Below are positions 19,101 to 27,043 of a stretch of DNA of 64,000 nucleotides, piece after piece. The stretch lies in assembly GCA_964353355.1 (NCBI GenBank), contig CAYGVT010000133.1, positions 1-64,000 on the forward strand, in the 5' to 3' direction. Origin of the DNA: CAYGVT01 sp964353355. Its GTDB lineage: Archaea; Thermoplasmatota; DTKX01; GCA-020343715. The notes beneath the pieces are model-generated. The model saw nothing but the letters and a program-made list of their open reading frames with translations, had not been told where the DNA came from and made no database searches. Every line of letters begins with the position of its first letter. Position 1 is the stretch's first letter. The translations under genes were made by a program, and so were the position numbers.

Positions 19101-19227
19101 AGACCGCGTCCATCGTGATGTCCTGGTCGACATCCGTCGCGGCCGCATCCACGGCGAGCAGGCAGAGGGCCGGGATTGCGATGGCGAGTGCAAGCACGCA
19201 TAGGAGGACGGATTTGAGGGTGCGCAT
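16180..19227 (-). CDS. Parallel beta-helix/PKD surface protein with PGF-CTERM-like sorting signal
   Basis: A 1015-residue exported protein. The ATG at 19227 opens MRTLKSVLLCVLALAIAIPA, a clear signal peptide; upstream in-frame ATGs only add a non-secretory extension. Residues about 40-390 form a right-handed beta-helix of the NosD/pectate-lyase type, with repeated short strands and phrases such as NRISDCYVDTT and ITETTIKECGVGVHVENC. PKD/Ig-like domains and a cadherin-like putative Ig segment (FVLDMNASDPDNQPYELQW) follow. The C-terminus reads DDGPGLGAAAALVAL, then a hydrophobic run and GGRRQRD, closely matching PGF-CTERM architecture for archaeosortase processing. The exact ligand or carbohydrate target is unknown. 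Confidence 0.82.
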   Translation of the reverse strand: MRTLKSVLLCVLALAIAIPALCLLAVDAAATDVDQDITMDAVWDKANSPYMIRASIVVQDNVVLRIMPGTSVGFTEFYSLTCAGTGRIEANGLATDRINISSGSATPGMSDWDTLSSGMNGVFRNCSISYGTVGLRLDINARATDCNFTYDVTSILLVGPGAEVADCEVTGAGASATATIGIAFDSALNSNVRRTKVWSCKEGINLLRGTTSCSVTSSTVIQCIDHGIAVQATGAGNRISDCYVDTTKKGLRILDVPGEVEQGGLMVSNTRFFRCNQIGIEVSQVSPTFTNVIQRCYVRDCSKGVHLVGSNRTHITETTIKECGVGVHVENCLGYTVYVWKNNIIGMTSLGVSTTSASHWDKDGRGNFWDNDPSDSAPVPFLKDTDDPPDGISNISYALTGLQVDHYPLMFPVDFDNPTAVAGPIVKIKQHKQFTLDGSQSDDNTYITNFTWSISLPSGELLLYGKKPMGVVDIAGLFKVTLTVTDVAGLTASAETRLNVTDADPPVFDRIDTPPTIGNGRTLNVSAVISDNINVTTVWLMYRFGTEGTQRRLDLVAREGKVWSTEISVSLDQTMNLYYQLSARDKENNIGRSADLIVTVVDDLPPTVEPALPDEVTTGDRSWLNCTATDNRGVRMVRLEYRFPDQDTITVNMSTIGSKWFIELQVPTGATSPLVVRFNATDQVGNVWLSPEIELTVRDNDKPVVNYDLTVPRIHYGAGHVFRVRIGDNLGVTEAFVDIKYSAGDWTPNQITRVGDIFSGEVAVATDRGHLLWYRFRARDATGNELETPEVQIELLSQNPVITTLLVLEAYEGREFVLDMNASDPDNQPYELQWMMTVNGTWLTIDPQTGIMTGTPTSRDFGMFQVNVTVQDGEGGEARIGFVITVNPVNTPPVVAITFPENEKQVGSILRVTGRVEDDENNIVWVQARLDGGDWVNLTGKAVWSYEMATKGLLEGRHDIEVRAFDGVSESDIAALTFIVPEKEKPDDGPGLGAAAALVALGLLALAFGGRRQRD

Positions 19228-19646
19228 GGACACTGCCTCTGGAGGGACCTGCTGGCGGATACAAGTCGCAACGGACCTGCGCCTATAAAAGGCCTTCGTG
19301 AAGGGGTCTTTGGTAGCGCAACATGCCCCTATGCACGGACAATGCGAGGGAGGTCGATTGACATCTGAACGGACGCACGGGGGCGACAGCCAATGCAAGC
19401 CGTGCCGAGCAACAGCTTATCGGTGATCCTGCAACGCAATTTAATATATTTGTTTATATTCTAATGTATTTGCAATCGTCATAAATAGTGTATATTCTGC
19501 AACATATTAATTTAGTAAATATATTATTGATATTTGTCATTTACAATAGTTAAATATTAAGAATATATTTATTGTTGTTACTCAATTGAATCCTCTTGAT
19601 TATCGTTCCCCAATTATAAAATGGAATAAAATATTCTTGAATGGAT

Positions 19647-20063
19647 AAAAATGGCCCTTCGGTGCATTGCTGGAATGATTTAATAATTCCATCTCTATAA
19701 AAATGACTCCAACGGATACGGTGCCCAGTCCGTGTATCATGGGTGCGTGCCATCGATGTGGGGTGATGTCTGGCAGAAACGGTCTGGTGCTTCCTTTGTC
19801 AATCGTCACGTGAGCATTCTCGGGAGGAAGGTCGAGACGGGTGCGGTGAGTGGATGGTGTAGCCAGACACATGGAATTGGGCCGTAGGGTGAATTCTGGC
19901 AGGAGGGGATGCGGGGCGGCCTTCAGGGGGGGTTTTGAGCCGGATTCTATGCTGGCTATGCCGTTCCATGTCGTCTAACTATTGTTAGACGACGTTGGGG
20001 CTGCCGCCGCGAGGGGGGGTGGGGGTGCGGACCAAACCCAGCCAGTATTGTAAAAATGACCCC
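19647..20063. repeat. Three direct copies of an AAAAATGRCYCC motif
   Basis: The copies are AAAAATGGCCC at 19647-19657, AAAAATGACTCC at 19699-19710 and AAAAATGACCCC at 20052-20063, all in the same orientation. Similar AAAATGACCCC units occur as multiple terminal repeats of IS21-family elements, so these may be relics of such an end. No transposase is present, and chance in AT-rich sequence is possible. Confidence 0.25.
19970..19993. repeat. Perfect 10-bp inverted repeat with 4-base loop
   Basis: The arms GTCGTCTAAC and GTTAGACGAC flank TATT. The hairpin has no following T-run on either strand, so it is not an obvious intrinsic terminator. Confidence 0.75.
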
Positions 20064-20617
20064 GCAAAGGTTCCGGTCCGATGTGCAGAAAGTCGGAATC
20101 CGTCACGGAATCGTCTTTTTGAGGGCTCACCCCTACACGTTTTGGGCCAAAAGCGACCTTTCGTCTGACCCCTTCCCCGGCGGTCGTATCGCAGACCGCG
20201 GTTAGGATCATGTCATGATTGAAATGGTAGGGAGAATTTTATTGACTGGTCATTATATAATGTCTTAATATATATATATTATGTATTCTATAATATATAG
20301 AATTATATATTGCAGGTTATAATTAATAATGAATTATATAATATGATTACAATAGTAATACCATTACATATGGAGATATTATTATTGGCTAATCTATTTC
20401 AATTATCAATAGTATAGTTATATATGATATTCATATCAATATATACATAATTAATAAGAATGACTTAAATGGTATTACTATTGTTAGGAATAAATTCAAA
20501 TCCGCGGACACGACCTCGGATAGCGTCATGTACAGGGTACGGAGTTGCACAGTCGCCTCTGTAAGGACGAAGGTTTTAATCCGAGGTTCACGTTTCGTGG
20601 CTCGGTATGTGACCGTC

Positions 20618-21217
20618 ATGGTGAAATCCAATTCGGATTCCGAGGCCTACGAGATGCTCGGTATGATGCACCACGCGCTGGAGGTGCTTGAGGCCTGTCC
20701 CGAGTTTGCCAGGGTAATCCCCGAGGTGCGGTCCAACCTCGTATGCTGCAGGAGGTCGCCCAGGACCTCCATGGATGTCCTGGCCATCGATGGTCGCATC
20801 ACCTCGGTCGACCACCGGCCCAAGGGGGCCGGCCGGCCTAGGTTCGGCGCCTCGAGCCACATGGCACGTCTGCTCATCGAGCTCCATCGCGTCGACCCAT
20901 CGGTCCGCGCGGGCATCAACTTCTCCGCAGAGCCTGACATCGTGAGGTGGATGGAGCGGTACGCCAAGCGCAAGCGATGGGTGTTCGGCGTCATCGACCG
21001 CTCCAAGGAGCCCCTGGAGGTCCAGGAGGCCGAGGGCGCCTCCATGCCGTGGAAGATGGCGGAGGTCGTGAGAGCGTCGGGTGGCAGGGTGCCCAAGCTC
21101 TTCTACGAGACCGGGGCCGTCGGCAAGGAGCCGGTGGCCGTCCTGGTCGGGGAGGACCCGGTCACGGTGGTCGAGGAGGCTTGCGAGCTCGCGAGGAAGT
21201 ACGTAGGGGGTAGGTGA
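20618..21217 (+). CDS. thiN: Stand-alone ThiN-type thiamine-phosphate synthase
   Basis: A 199-residue protein matching the ThiN domain along its length. ThiN condenses the pyrimidine and thiazole phosphates to thiamine monophosphate and is the archaeal replacement for ThiE. Visible family features are IPEVRSNLV, DVLAIDGRIT, RPRFGASSHMAR and the acidic/aromatic region near DIVRWMERYA. ThiN is often fused to ThiD or to a DNA-binding domain; here it stands alone. The ATG at 20618 was chosen because the family begins a few residues before the EVLEACPEF helix and a TATA-like TTTTAAT lies at 20574-20580; a longer frame to 20528 would start upstream of that promoter. It overlaps or abuts the next gene. 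Confidence 0.85.
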   Translation: MVKSNSDSEAYEMLGMMHHALEVLEACPEFARVIPEVRSNLVCCRRSPRTSMDVLAIDGRITSVDHRPKGAGRPRFGASSHMARLLIELHRVDPSVRAGINFSAEPDIVRWMERYAKRKRWVFGVIDRSKEPLEVQEAEGASMPWKMAEVVRASGGRVPKLFYETGAVGKEPVAVLVGEDPVTVVEEACELARKYVGGR

Positions 21218-22254
21218 AGATGGCAGACAAGGTGGGCAAGATAGACCTGGACACGTTCAAGGACATCATCCTCAAGCGGCTTGGTAACCCGGACAGGACG
21301 GTCATTGTCCCCCCGATGACCGGCGTCGACGCTGGCGTCGTGGACCTCGAGGACGGGCGCGTCCTCATCATCGCCGAGGACCCGATCTTCATGGTGCCTG
21401 GCCAGCCGCTCGAGATGTTCGGATGGTACACCGTCCACATCGGGGCGAGCGACGTCGCGGTCATGGGCGTGGCACCGAGGTACATGACGTACTCGCTGCT
21501 CATGCCGCCTGGCACCCCGGACAAGGACCTGCGCACCATCGTGGACGCCATCCACCGCGAGTCGAAGGCGCTGGGCATCGCCATCGTGGGGGGCCACACG
21601 GGCTACTACCCTGGCCTCGCATCGCCCATCATCGGAGGCATCACGGTGTTCTCGGTGTGCGATAGGGACGAGTACGTCACGCCCGCGGGCGCGCGACCAG
21701 GCGACGACGTGCTGCTCACGAAGGGCCCTGCCATCGAGGCCGTGGGCATCCTCTCGGTCCTCCGCGAGAAGGAGCTCCTCATGAACCACCCCAGACCACT
21801 CATCGAGAAGGCCAAGGCCACCTGCATGCAGATGACTGTCGTCAAGGACGCGCTCGTGGCCATGAGGGCGGGCGGCGTCACCGCCATGCACGATGCCACC
21901 GAGGGGGGCGTCATCGGCGGGCTTTACGAGATCGCCAATGCCAGCGGGGTCGGCATGGAGGTGGACGAGTCGCTCATGGTGTTCCCTGAGGAGGTCAAGA
22001 TGGTGGCAGAAGCACTGCGGTTCGACGCTCAGGCGGCCATCGCCGAGGGCACGCTCCTCCTCACGGTCCGGCCTACCCACTCCAAGAAGGTCATCCATGC
22101 CCTGGCGAAGGAGGGCATCGAATCCTCGGTGATAGGCAAAGTCACGGGCAACAAGCGGAAGCGCACCATGCGGCGGCTTGATGGACGCATCGAGCGCCTC
22201 CACATACCCGAGCAGGACCCGTTCTGGCCCATCTTCTTCGAGTCCCTGAAGTGA
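21214..22254 (+). CDS. AIR-synthase/HypE/ThiL-like ATP-binding protein
   Basis: A 346-residue protein of the PurM-HypE-ThiL-SelD superfamily, which binds ATP at a dimer interface and activates phosphate or carbonyl groups. The N-terminal half contains VPPMTGVDAGVV, GASDVAVMGVAPR and the long glycine-rich AIVGGHTGYYPG; the C-terminal half has AMHDATEGGVIGGLYEIA, a hallmark of this fold. The start is GTG at 21214 (four-base overlap with thiN) or ATG at 21220. The overlap with thiN makes a thiamine-phosphate kinase-like role attractive, but canonical ThiL motifs are not complete, so function is left open. Confidence 0.75.
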   Translation: MKMADKVGKIDLDTFKDIILKRLGNPDRTVIVPPMTGVDAGVVDLEDGRVLIIAEDPIFMVPGQPLEMFGWYTVHIGASDVAVMGVAPRYMTYSLLMPPGTPDKDLRTIVDAIHRESKALGIAIVGGHTGYYPGLASPIIGGITVFSVCDRDEYVTPAGARPGDDVLLTKGPAIEAVGILSVLREKELLMNHPRPLIEKAKATCMQMTVVKDALVAMRAGGVTAMHDATEGGVIGGLYEIANASGVGMEVDESLMVFPEEVKMVAEALRFDAQAAIAEGTLLLTVRPTHSKKVIHALAKEGIESSVIGKVTGNKRKRTMRRLDGRIERLHIPEQDPFWPIFFESLK

Positions 22255-22460
22255 GCGGGCCTCCGCCGCCCCCATTCAGGCTCTCCCCCGCGGTAGGGCA
22301 AAGGCCGCGGGAGCGACATCCCGACCGGCCCTCTCGGTCAGGACCCCCGATTGGGATTGCCATCGCCCGTCGTTGGACTGTCTGGCCAGGGATGGCTTTC
22401 TCGCGCTCACCAGGAATCGCGCTCTCAGGGCAAGACCACCCCTTTCATGGTAGGCCAAAT

Positions 22461-22470
22461 GTTGAAATAC
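22461..22470 (+). promoter_or_regulatory. TATA-like element upstream of the thioredoxin-like gene
   Basis: GTTGAAATAC lies about 45-55 bases before the ATG at 22515. GTGGAGAG immediately precedes that ATG and can act as ribosome binding site. The rest of the 22255-22514 gap shows no gene. Confidence 0.35.
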
Positions 22471-22514
22471 GCACCCGTCCTCTTTGGATTGAGGCCCCCT
22501 AGGGGTGTGGAGAG

Positions 22515-22790
22515 ATGGCGGAAGAGATCGAGCTCATGGAGTTCTACGGCGCCGAGTGCGACCACTGCAAGATGGTGGCTGGCTTCCTCGACAGGTTGAG
22601 GGCCGAGGAGGGCATCGACGTGAAGCGGTACGAGGTCTGGCACAGCTCCCAGAACCAGGGCATCTACTTCAAATACGCGGCTGGCAAGTGCAAGGGAGTG
22701 CCTTTCCTAATCAACGCTCGCACCGGTGCGTTCCTCTGCGGGCCGAAGTCCTACGAATCCGTGCTCGGCTGGGCCAAGCCCCCGCAGTGA
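22515..22790 (+). CDS. Small thioredoxin/glutaredoxin-like protein
   Basis: A 91-residue protein with a redox-active pair in YGAECDHCKMVAGF near the N-terminus and a cis-proline segment KGVPFLIN, the two landmarks of the thioredoxin fold. It lacks a signal peptide and so acts in the cytoplasm. Its partner is unknown. It lies 54 bases upstream of the 2-oxoacid dehydrogenase genes on the same strand, with no strong promoter in between, so co-transcription is likely. Confidence 0.8.
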   Translation: MAEEIELMEFYGAECDHCKMVAGFLDRLRAEEGIDVKRYEVWHSSQNQGIYFKYAAGKCKGVPFLINARTGAFLCGPKSYESVLGWAKPPQ

Positions 22791-22844
22791 GCGCCCATCC
22801 CACCACCAGGGCTCGCGACAGGGTCACGAAGGTTGTGTCATCCT

Positions 22845-23960
22845 ATGATAGCAGATGAGTATGACCCCCTCAAGGGGAGGATGTTCCAGGTCCTGGACAA
22901 GGACGGCGACCTGGTCGGCGAGGACCCGGGCCTGGAGGTCGACCTCCTCAAGGAGATGTACTGGTGGATGCTCTACACCCGCATGGCGGACGAGAAGGCC
23001 CTCAAGCTCCAGCGCCAGGGAAGGATGGGCACCTACGCCCCCTCGAAGGGGCAGGAGGCCGCCCAGGTAGGCTCTGCCATCGCCATGCGCAAGGACGACT
23101 GGGTATTCCCCGCCTTCCGCGAGCTGGGAGTGTACATGCTGCGCGGGGTCACGCTCGAGCACAACCTCCTCTACTTCATGGGCGATGTCAGGGGCAACAT
23201 CGTGCCCGAGGGCGTCAACAACCTCCCCATCTACGTCCCCGTCGGCACCCAGATACCCCAGGCCGTCGGTGCGGCCCACGCCATGCGTCTCTCTGGCAAG
23301 GGCACGGCCGTGGTCACCTACTTCGGCGACGGCGCCACATCAACGGGGGACTTCCACGAGGGATTGAACATCGCGGGCGTGCTCAAGGCCCCCGTCGTGT
23401 TCGTCTGCCAGAACAACCAGTGGGCAATAAGCGTCCCGCGCTCGCGGCAGACGGCCTCCAAGACCATCGCCCAGAAGGCGGTGGCCTACGGTTTCCCTGG
23501 CGTGCAGGTCGACGGCAACGACGTGATGGCGATGTACCTGGTCACGAGGGAGGCGCTCGAGCGCGCGAGGTCCGGCGGCGGCCCCACGCTCATCGAGGCG
23601 AACACCTACAGGCTTCTCATGCACACCACCGCCGACGACCCCAAGCGCTACCGGACCGAGGCGGAGCTCCAGCAGTGGGAGGCCCGCGACCCCCTGAAGC
23701 GCTTCCGTGCCTACCTCGAGCGCCGCGGCATCTGGACCGATGCTTGGCAGAGCGAGCTGGAGGGGAGGGCGACGGCAATGATCAACGAGGCCATCGCGCG
23801 CGCGGAGGCGGTGGCCCCCCACGTGCCCGAGGACCTCTTCGCGCACATGTACGCCGAGATGCCCGACGAGCTGCGCGAACAGCTCGAGCAGCTCAGGCGG
23901 AGCCTCGACGATAAGGAGGTCGAGGACGACGCCGCCCAAATCCAGGGGGGATTCCCGTGA
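22845..23960 (+). CDS. 2-oxoacid dehydrogenase E1 component, alpha subunit
   Basis: This TPP-dependent subunit decarboxylates pyruvate or a branched-chain 2-oxoacid and passes the acyl group to E2. The 371-residue protein has the thiamine-diphosphate motif GDGATSTGD at about residue 161 running to QNNQWAIS, and the E1-alpha signatures GQEAAQVGSA and HTTADDPKRYR. A TTG at 22833 is an alternative start four codons earlier; the ATG was preferred. Its stop overlaps the GTG of the beta subunit gene. Substrate (pyruvate versus branched-chain) cannot be set from sequence alone; the relative in Thermoplasma acts mainly on branched-chain acids. Confidence 0.92.
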   Translation: MIADEYDPLKGRMFQVLDKDGDLVGEDPGLEVDLLKEMYWWMLYTRMADEKALKLQRQGRMGTYAPSKGQEAAQVGSAIAMRKDDWVFPAFRELGVYMLRGVTLEHNLLYFMGDVRGNIVPEGVNNLPIYVPVGTQIPQAVGAAHAMRLSGKGTAVVTYFGDGATSTGDFHEGLNIAGVLKAPVVFVCQNNQWAISVPRSRQTASKTIAQKAVAYGFPGVQVDGNDVMAMYLVTREALERARSGGGPTLIEANTYRLLMHTTADDPKRYRTEAELQQWEARDPLKRFRAYLERRGIWTDAWQSELEGRATAMINEAIARAEAVAPHVPEDLFAHMYAEMPDELREQLEQLRRSLDDKEVEDDAAQIQGGFP

Positions 23961-24934
23961 CGCAGATGAACATGGTCGAGGCCCTCAACTCCGCGCTCCA
24001 CGAGGAGATGGCGCGCGACCCCACCGTGATGGTGCTCGGCGAGGACGTGGGCGTCAACGGCGGCGTGTTCCGCGTAACCGACCGGCTCGTCGAGCGGTTC
24101 GGTCCCGACCGCGTCCTGGACACACCCCTCAGCGAGTCCGGCTTCGTGGGCCTGGCGGCGGGCATGGCGCTCTACGGCATGCGACCGGTGGTCGAGCTGC
24201 AGTTCGACGGGTTCGTCCCGCCCGCATTCGACCAGGTCTTCTCCCACATCTCCAGGATGCGCAACCGCAGCCAGGGGAGGTTCGGCATGCCCCTGGTCAT
24301 CCGGTTCCCTTACGGCGGCGGCGTGCGGGCGCTCGAGCACCACGCCGAGAGCATCGAGACGCTTTTCGTGCACACGCCCGGCCTCAAGGTCGTCGTGCCC
24401 TCCACCCCGAGGGACGCCAAGGGACTGCTCGCCTCCGCCATCCGGGACCCGGACCCGGTCATCTTCACCGAGCCCAAGCGGCTCTACCGCGCCGCGAAGG
24501 AGGAGGTGCCGGACGGGCCCTATGCAGAGCCCATCGGCAAGGCAAGAGTCGCGCGGCAGGGCGACGATGTCACGCTCATCGGCTGGGGCGCGATGGTGCC
24601 CCGGATGCTGAAGGCGGCCGAGCTGGTGGCCAGCAAGGGCACCTCCGCCGAGGTCGTCGACCTGCGCACGCTCAAGCCCTACGACGAGGCAACGGTCCAC
24701 GCGTCCGTGGACAGGACGGGCCGCGCTGTCGTGGTGCAGGAGGCGCCAAGGACGCTGGGCTTCGCGTCAGAGGTCTCGGCACGCATCTCGGAGAAGCTCA
24801 TGGCCAGCCTGGAGGCGCCAGTGGTCAGGCTCACGGGGTTCGACGTCCCGTTCCCGTACTACAAGATGGAGGCCTGGGCGATGCCGGACGTCGACCGCAT
24901 CATCAAGGCGATGAGGACGGTGCTGACATGGTGA
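23957..24934 (+). CDS. 2-oxoacid dehydrogenase E1 component, beta subunit
   Basis: The 325-residue beta subunit completes the heterotetrameric E1. Typical motifs are MVLGEDVGVNGGVFRVTDRL, DTPLSESGFVGLAAGMA, ELQFDGFVPPAFDQ and the C-terminal transketolase domain start EVVDLRTLKPYDEATV. Length matches the family. The GTG start shares a GTGA overlap with the alpha subunit stop, and the end overlaps the E2 start by seven bases, so the three genes form a tightly coupled operon. Confidence 0.93.
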   Translation: MTQMNMVEALNSALHEEMARDPTVMVLGEDVGVNGGVFRVTDRLVERFGPDRVLDTPLSESGFVGLAAGMALYGMRPVVELQFDGFVPPAFDQVFSHISRMRNRSQGRFGMPLVIRFPYGGGVRALEHHAESIETLFVHTPGLKVVVPSTPRDAKGLLASAIRDPDPVIFTEPKRLYRAAKEEVPDGPYAEPIGKARVARQGDDVTLIGWGAMVPRMLKAAELVASKGTSAEVVDLRTLKPYDEATVHASVDRTGRAVVVQEAPRTLGFASEVSARISEKLMASLEAPVVRLTGFDVPFPYYKMEAWAMPDVDRIIKAMRTVLTW

Positions 24935-26175
24935 CGGGGTTCAGGTTCCCTGACGTGGGGGAGGGCATAACCGAGGGGCTCATCAAGAAGTGGCACGTGA
25001 GAGAGGGCGAAGCGGTCAAGGAGGACCAGGTGCTGGCCGAGGTGGAGACGGACAAGGCCATAGTCGAGATGCCCTCGCCCGTCGCCGGCACCGTGCTGCG
25101 CATCATGGTGCCAGAGGACGCGACGGTCAAGGTCGGCCAGGTCATGGTCGCCCTCGGCTCGCCAGGCGAGCCGGTCCCTGACGTGTTCTCCGACAGGGCG
25201 GCTCCCACGGTCGCCATCGCCGTCTCGGGACCCGGCACCATCGCGGCAGCTCCAGCGGCCCTGGCGACTGCCGCGCCCGCGACCAGGGTGCAGGCCACGC
25301 CCAAGGTCCGCAAGCTGGCCCAGGAGCTCAGGGTGGACATCGCTACCGTCGCGGGCACAGGCCCCGGCGGCCGCGTGACCGAGGAGGACGTCCAGCGCGC
25401 CGCGCGGCCCGCTGCCGCGCCGCCCCCACCGCCCCCGCCGAAGCCGTCCGCCGTGAAGCTCAACTACGACTTCTACGGGCACATCGACCACAGGCCCTTC
25501 AAGGGGCTGCGCAAGACCATCGCTGACAAGCTGAGCGAATCGTTTCACACGGCCCCCCACGCGACGGCGATGGAGGAGGTCGACGCGACGGCGCTCTGGC
25601 AGCATCGCGAGCGACTGAAGGGCCAATCCGGCGAGCACGGGATGCGCAACCTCACGTTCCTCCCGCTCATCACCATGGCGGTGGTCAAGGCGCTGCTGAA
25701 GCACCCCACCCTCAACGCCGAGCTCGACGCGGAGAACGAGGACATCGTCGTCAAGAGGTACGTGAACATCGGCATCGCGGTCGACACGCCCGAGGGCCTG
25801 ATGGTGCCCAACGTCAAGCGCGCCGAGCAGAAGGACATGTGGGCCATCGCCCGCGAGATAGACGAGCTCACCCAGAAGGCGCGCTCGAGGAAGGTCGACC
25901 TGGCCGACCTGAGGGGCGGCTCCTTCACAATAACCAACTACGGCTCGGTCGGCGGCATGTTCGGCGTGCCCATCATCAACCCGCCCGAGGCCGCCATCCT
26001 GGGCGTGGGCCGCATCCGCGAGGTCCCCAGGGTCGTGGACGGCCAGATTGTCATAAGGAAGGTCGTGGGCCTCTCGGTCTCGTTCGACCACCGCGTCGTG
26101 GACGGCGCGGAGGTCGCGGCCTTCATCAACACCCTGAAGGGCCTCCTCGAGGAGCCCTCGCAGCTCACCGGCTGA
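24928..26175 (+). CDS. 2-oxoacid dehydrogenase E2 component (dihydrolipoyl acyltransferase)
   Basis: The 415-residue core of the complex transfers the acyl group from lipoate to CoA. Domains in order are one lipoyl domain (residues 1-77) with the modified lysine in VETDKAIVEMPSP (about K43); an Ala/Pro linker; a peripheral-subunit-binding domain (about 122-152, KVRKLAQELRVDI and GPGGRV); a polyproline linker; and the catalytic domain with SFDHRVVDGA, whose histidine (about 388) is catalytic. No E3 (dihydrolipoamide dehydrogenase) gene follows; the next gene is a convergent lipoate ligase whose 3' end overlaps by 11 bases. Confidence 0.93.
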   Translation: MVTGFRFPDVGEGITEGLIKKWHVREGEAVKEDQVLAEVETDKAIVEMPSPVAGTVLRIMVPEDATVKVGQVMVALGSPGEPVPDVFSDRAAPTVAIAVSGPGTIAAAPAALATAAPATRVQATPKVRKLAQELRVDIATVAGTGPGGRVTEEDVQRAARPAAAPPPPPPPKPSAVKLNYDFYGHIDHRPFKGLRKTIADKLSESFHTAPHATAMEEVDATALWQHRERLKGQSGEHGMRNLTFLPLITMAVVKALLKHPTLNAELDAENEDIVVKRYVNIGIAVDTPEGLMVPNVKRAEQKDMWAIAREIDELTQKARSRKVDLADLRGGSFTITNYGSVGGMFGVPIINPPEAAILGVGRIREVPRVVDGQIVIRKVVGLSVSFDHRVVDGAEVAAFINTLKGLLEEPSQLTG

Positions 26176-26932
26176 GCACCCAGCCCGGCGAGGAGTAGCG
26201 CGACCTGGCAAGGGTCCTGCCCCGCTCGAGCTCTCCGCGCCCCCACGGCACCGACACCCACTCACGTCCATCTAGCAGCGCGGCCCTGAGCGCGGAGCGC
26301 ACGTCGTCGAGGCAGCAGCCCAGCTCGTCGCCCACGCCAGTCACCGGGTAGAACCGCGACGGCGTCCCCCGCATGGACGGAGGGCGCCTCCCCGCGAGCA
26401 GGACCCTGGCCATGGCGTCCCCCTCGATGTGGTGGAGCAGCGTTCCGTGCTGCTGGACTATGCCGCGCGACCGCCTCTGCGCGCTGCCGGAGACCTTGCG
26501 ACCGCCCACGAGCACGCTGTTGACGCCCTCGACCCGCGCCTCGAGCCCGAGCGAGCCGAGCGCGCGCACGACGAGGGCGCACACGGCCGCATAGGCGTCC
26601 CTGATGCCGCCCCCACCGAGCAGCCCCAGGGGGGCGGTGACGCTATAGGCGAGCTCGGCCCCGTGCGCGTGGTACATCGCGCCCCCGCCGGACATGCGCC
26701 GCGTGAGGGCGTACCCATTCGCGCGCGCCTCTTCCATGTCGACCTCGTCCTCGAGGCACTGGAACCGCCCGACGGTGACGGCGTCGCTGGCCCACCCCCA
26801 CAGCCTGACGGTGGGGGCCGCACCCGCAGCGACCTCGTCGAGGACGACCTCCTCGAGCGCCATGGCCGTCCGTACCTCCTCGAGATCGAACGGCACGAGC
26901 TGCCATTTGACGGACGGGCCCGGGCGGAGCAC
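26165..26932 (-). CDS. lplA: Lipoate-protein ligase A-type enzyme
   Basis: This 255-residue enzyme is predicted to activate lipoate and attach it to the E2 lipoyl lysine. It shows the LplA-type signatures RRMSGGGAMYH and VNSVLVGGRKVSGSAQRR. Its length corresponds to the catalytic domain only, as in archaeal two-part ligases, where the accessory C-terminal domain (LplB) is separate; no LplB is seen in this window. GTG at 26932 was chosen because GGGGAGGAGG lies seven bases upstream and a TATA-like CATTAATAC region lies at 26968-26976. It faces the E2 gene, its presumed substrate. Confidence 0.88.
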   Translation of the reverse strand: MLRPGPSVKWQLVPFDLEEVRTAMALEEVVLDEVAAGAAPTVRLWGWASDAVTVGRFQCLEDEVDMEEARANGYALTRRMSGGGAMYHAHGAELAYSVTAPLGLLGGGGIRDAYAAVCALVVRALGSLGLEARVEGVNSVLVGGRKVSGSAQRRSRGIVQQHGTLLHHIEGDAMARVLLAGRRPPSMRGTPSRFYPVTGVGDELGCCLDDVRSALRAALLDGREWVSVPWGRGELERGRTLARSRYSSPGWVLSR

Positions 26933-26967
26933 TCGCGACCTCCTCCCCACGGGCACGGGCGTCGACC

Positions 26968-27005
26968 GTATTAATGCGTTCGGCAGCACCCTGCGAAGGG
27001 TTTAT
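26968..27005. promoter_or_regulatory. Divergent promoter pair: lplA and membrane protein gene
   Basis: A minus-strand TATTAATG-type box at 26968-26976 serves lplA. A plus-strand TTTATC box at 27000-27005 predicts a start near 27029 for the membrane protein gene and favours its ATG at 27044 over the upstream ATG at 27020. Confidence 0.45.
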
Positions 27006-27043
27006 CCAACGCATGGCCAATGGGAGGTGGGCGGGCACTGGAG

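Larger units (their letters stand above)
19436..20520. other. AT-rich non-coding island with GC-richer core
   Basis: The 1.39 kb gap between 19228 and 20617 is the longest without a recognisable gene. About 19436-19700 and 20220-20515 are extremely AT-rich, in sharp contrast to the window average. Between them, about 19720-20215 is GC-richer and contains two good hairpins: 19970-19993 (arms GTCGTCTAAC and GTTAGACGAC, loop TATT) and 20180-20199 (arms GCGGTC and GACCGC). On the minus strand AT-rich promoter-like sequence precedes 20215, so a minus-strand RNA running through both hairpins is conceivable. Short frames here (78-90 codons) look unlike the local genes. I could not identify SRP RNA, RNase P RNA or tRNA. 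Confidence 0.5.

Noticed and set aside
19600..20211. Two minus-strand frames of 78-90 codons in the AT-rich island
   Set aside because: Composition is irregular, they have no family resemblance, and their common GHFY string simply reflects the AAAAATGRCYCC DNA repeat.
20480..20510. TTCAAATCC resembling a tRNA T-loop
   Set aside because: No matching acceptor stem, D-loop or anticodon arm can be built around it, and the region is AT-rich promoter-like sequence.
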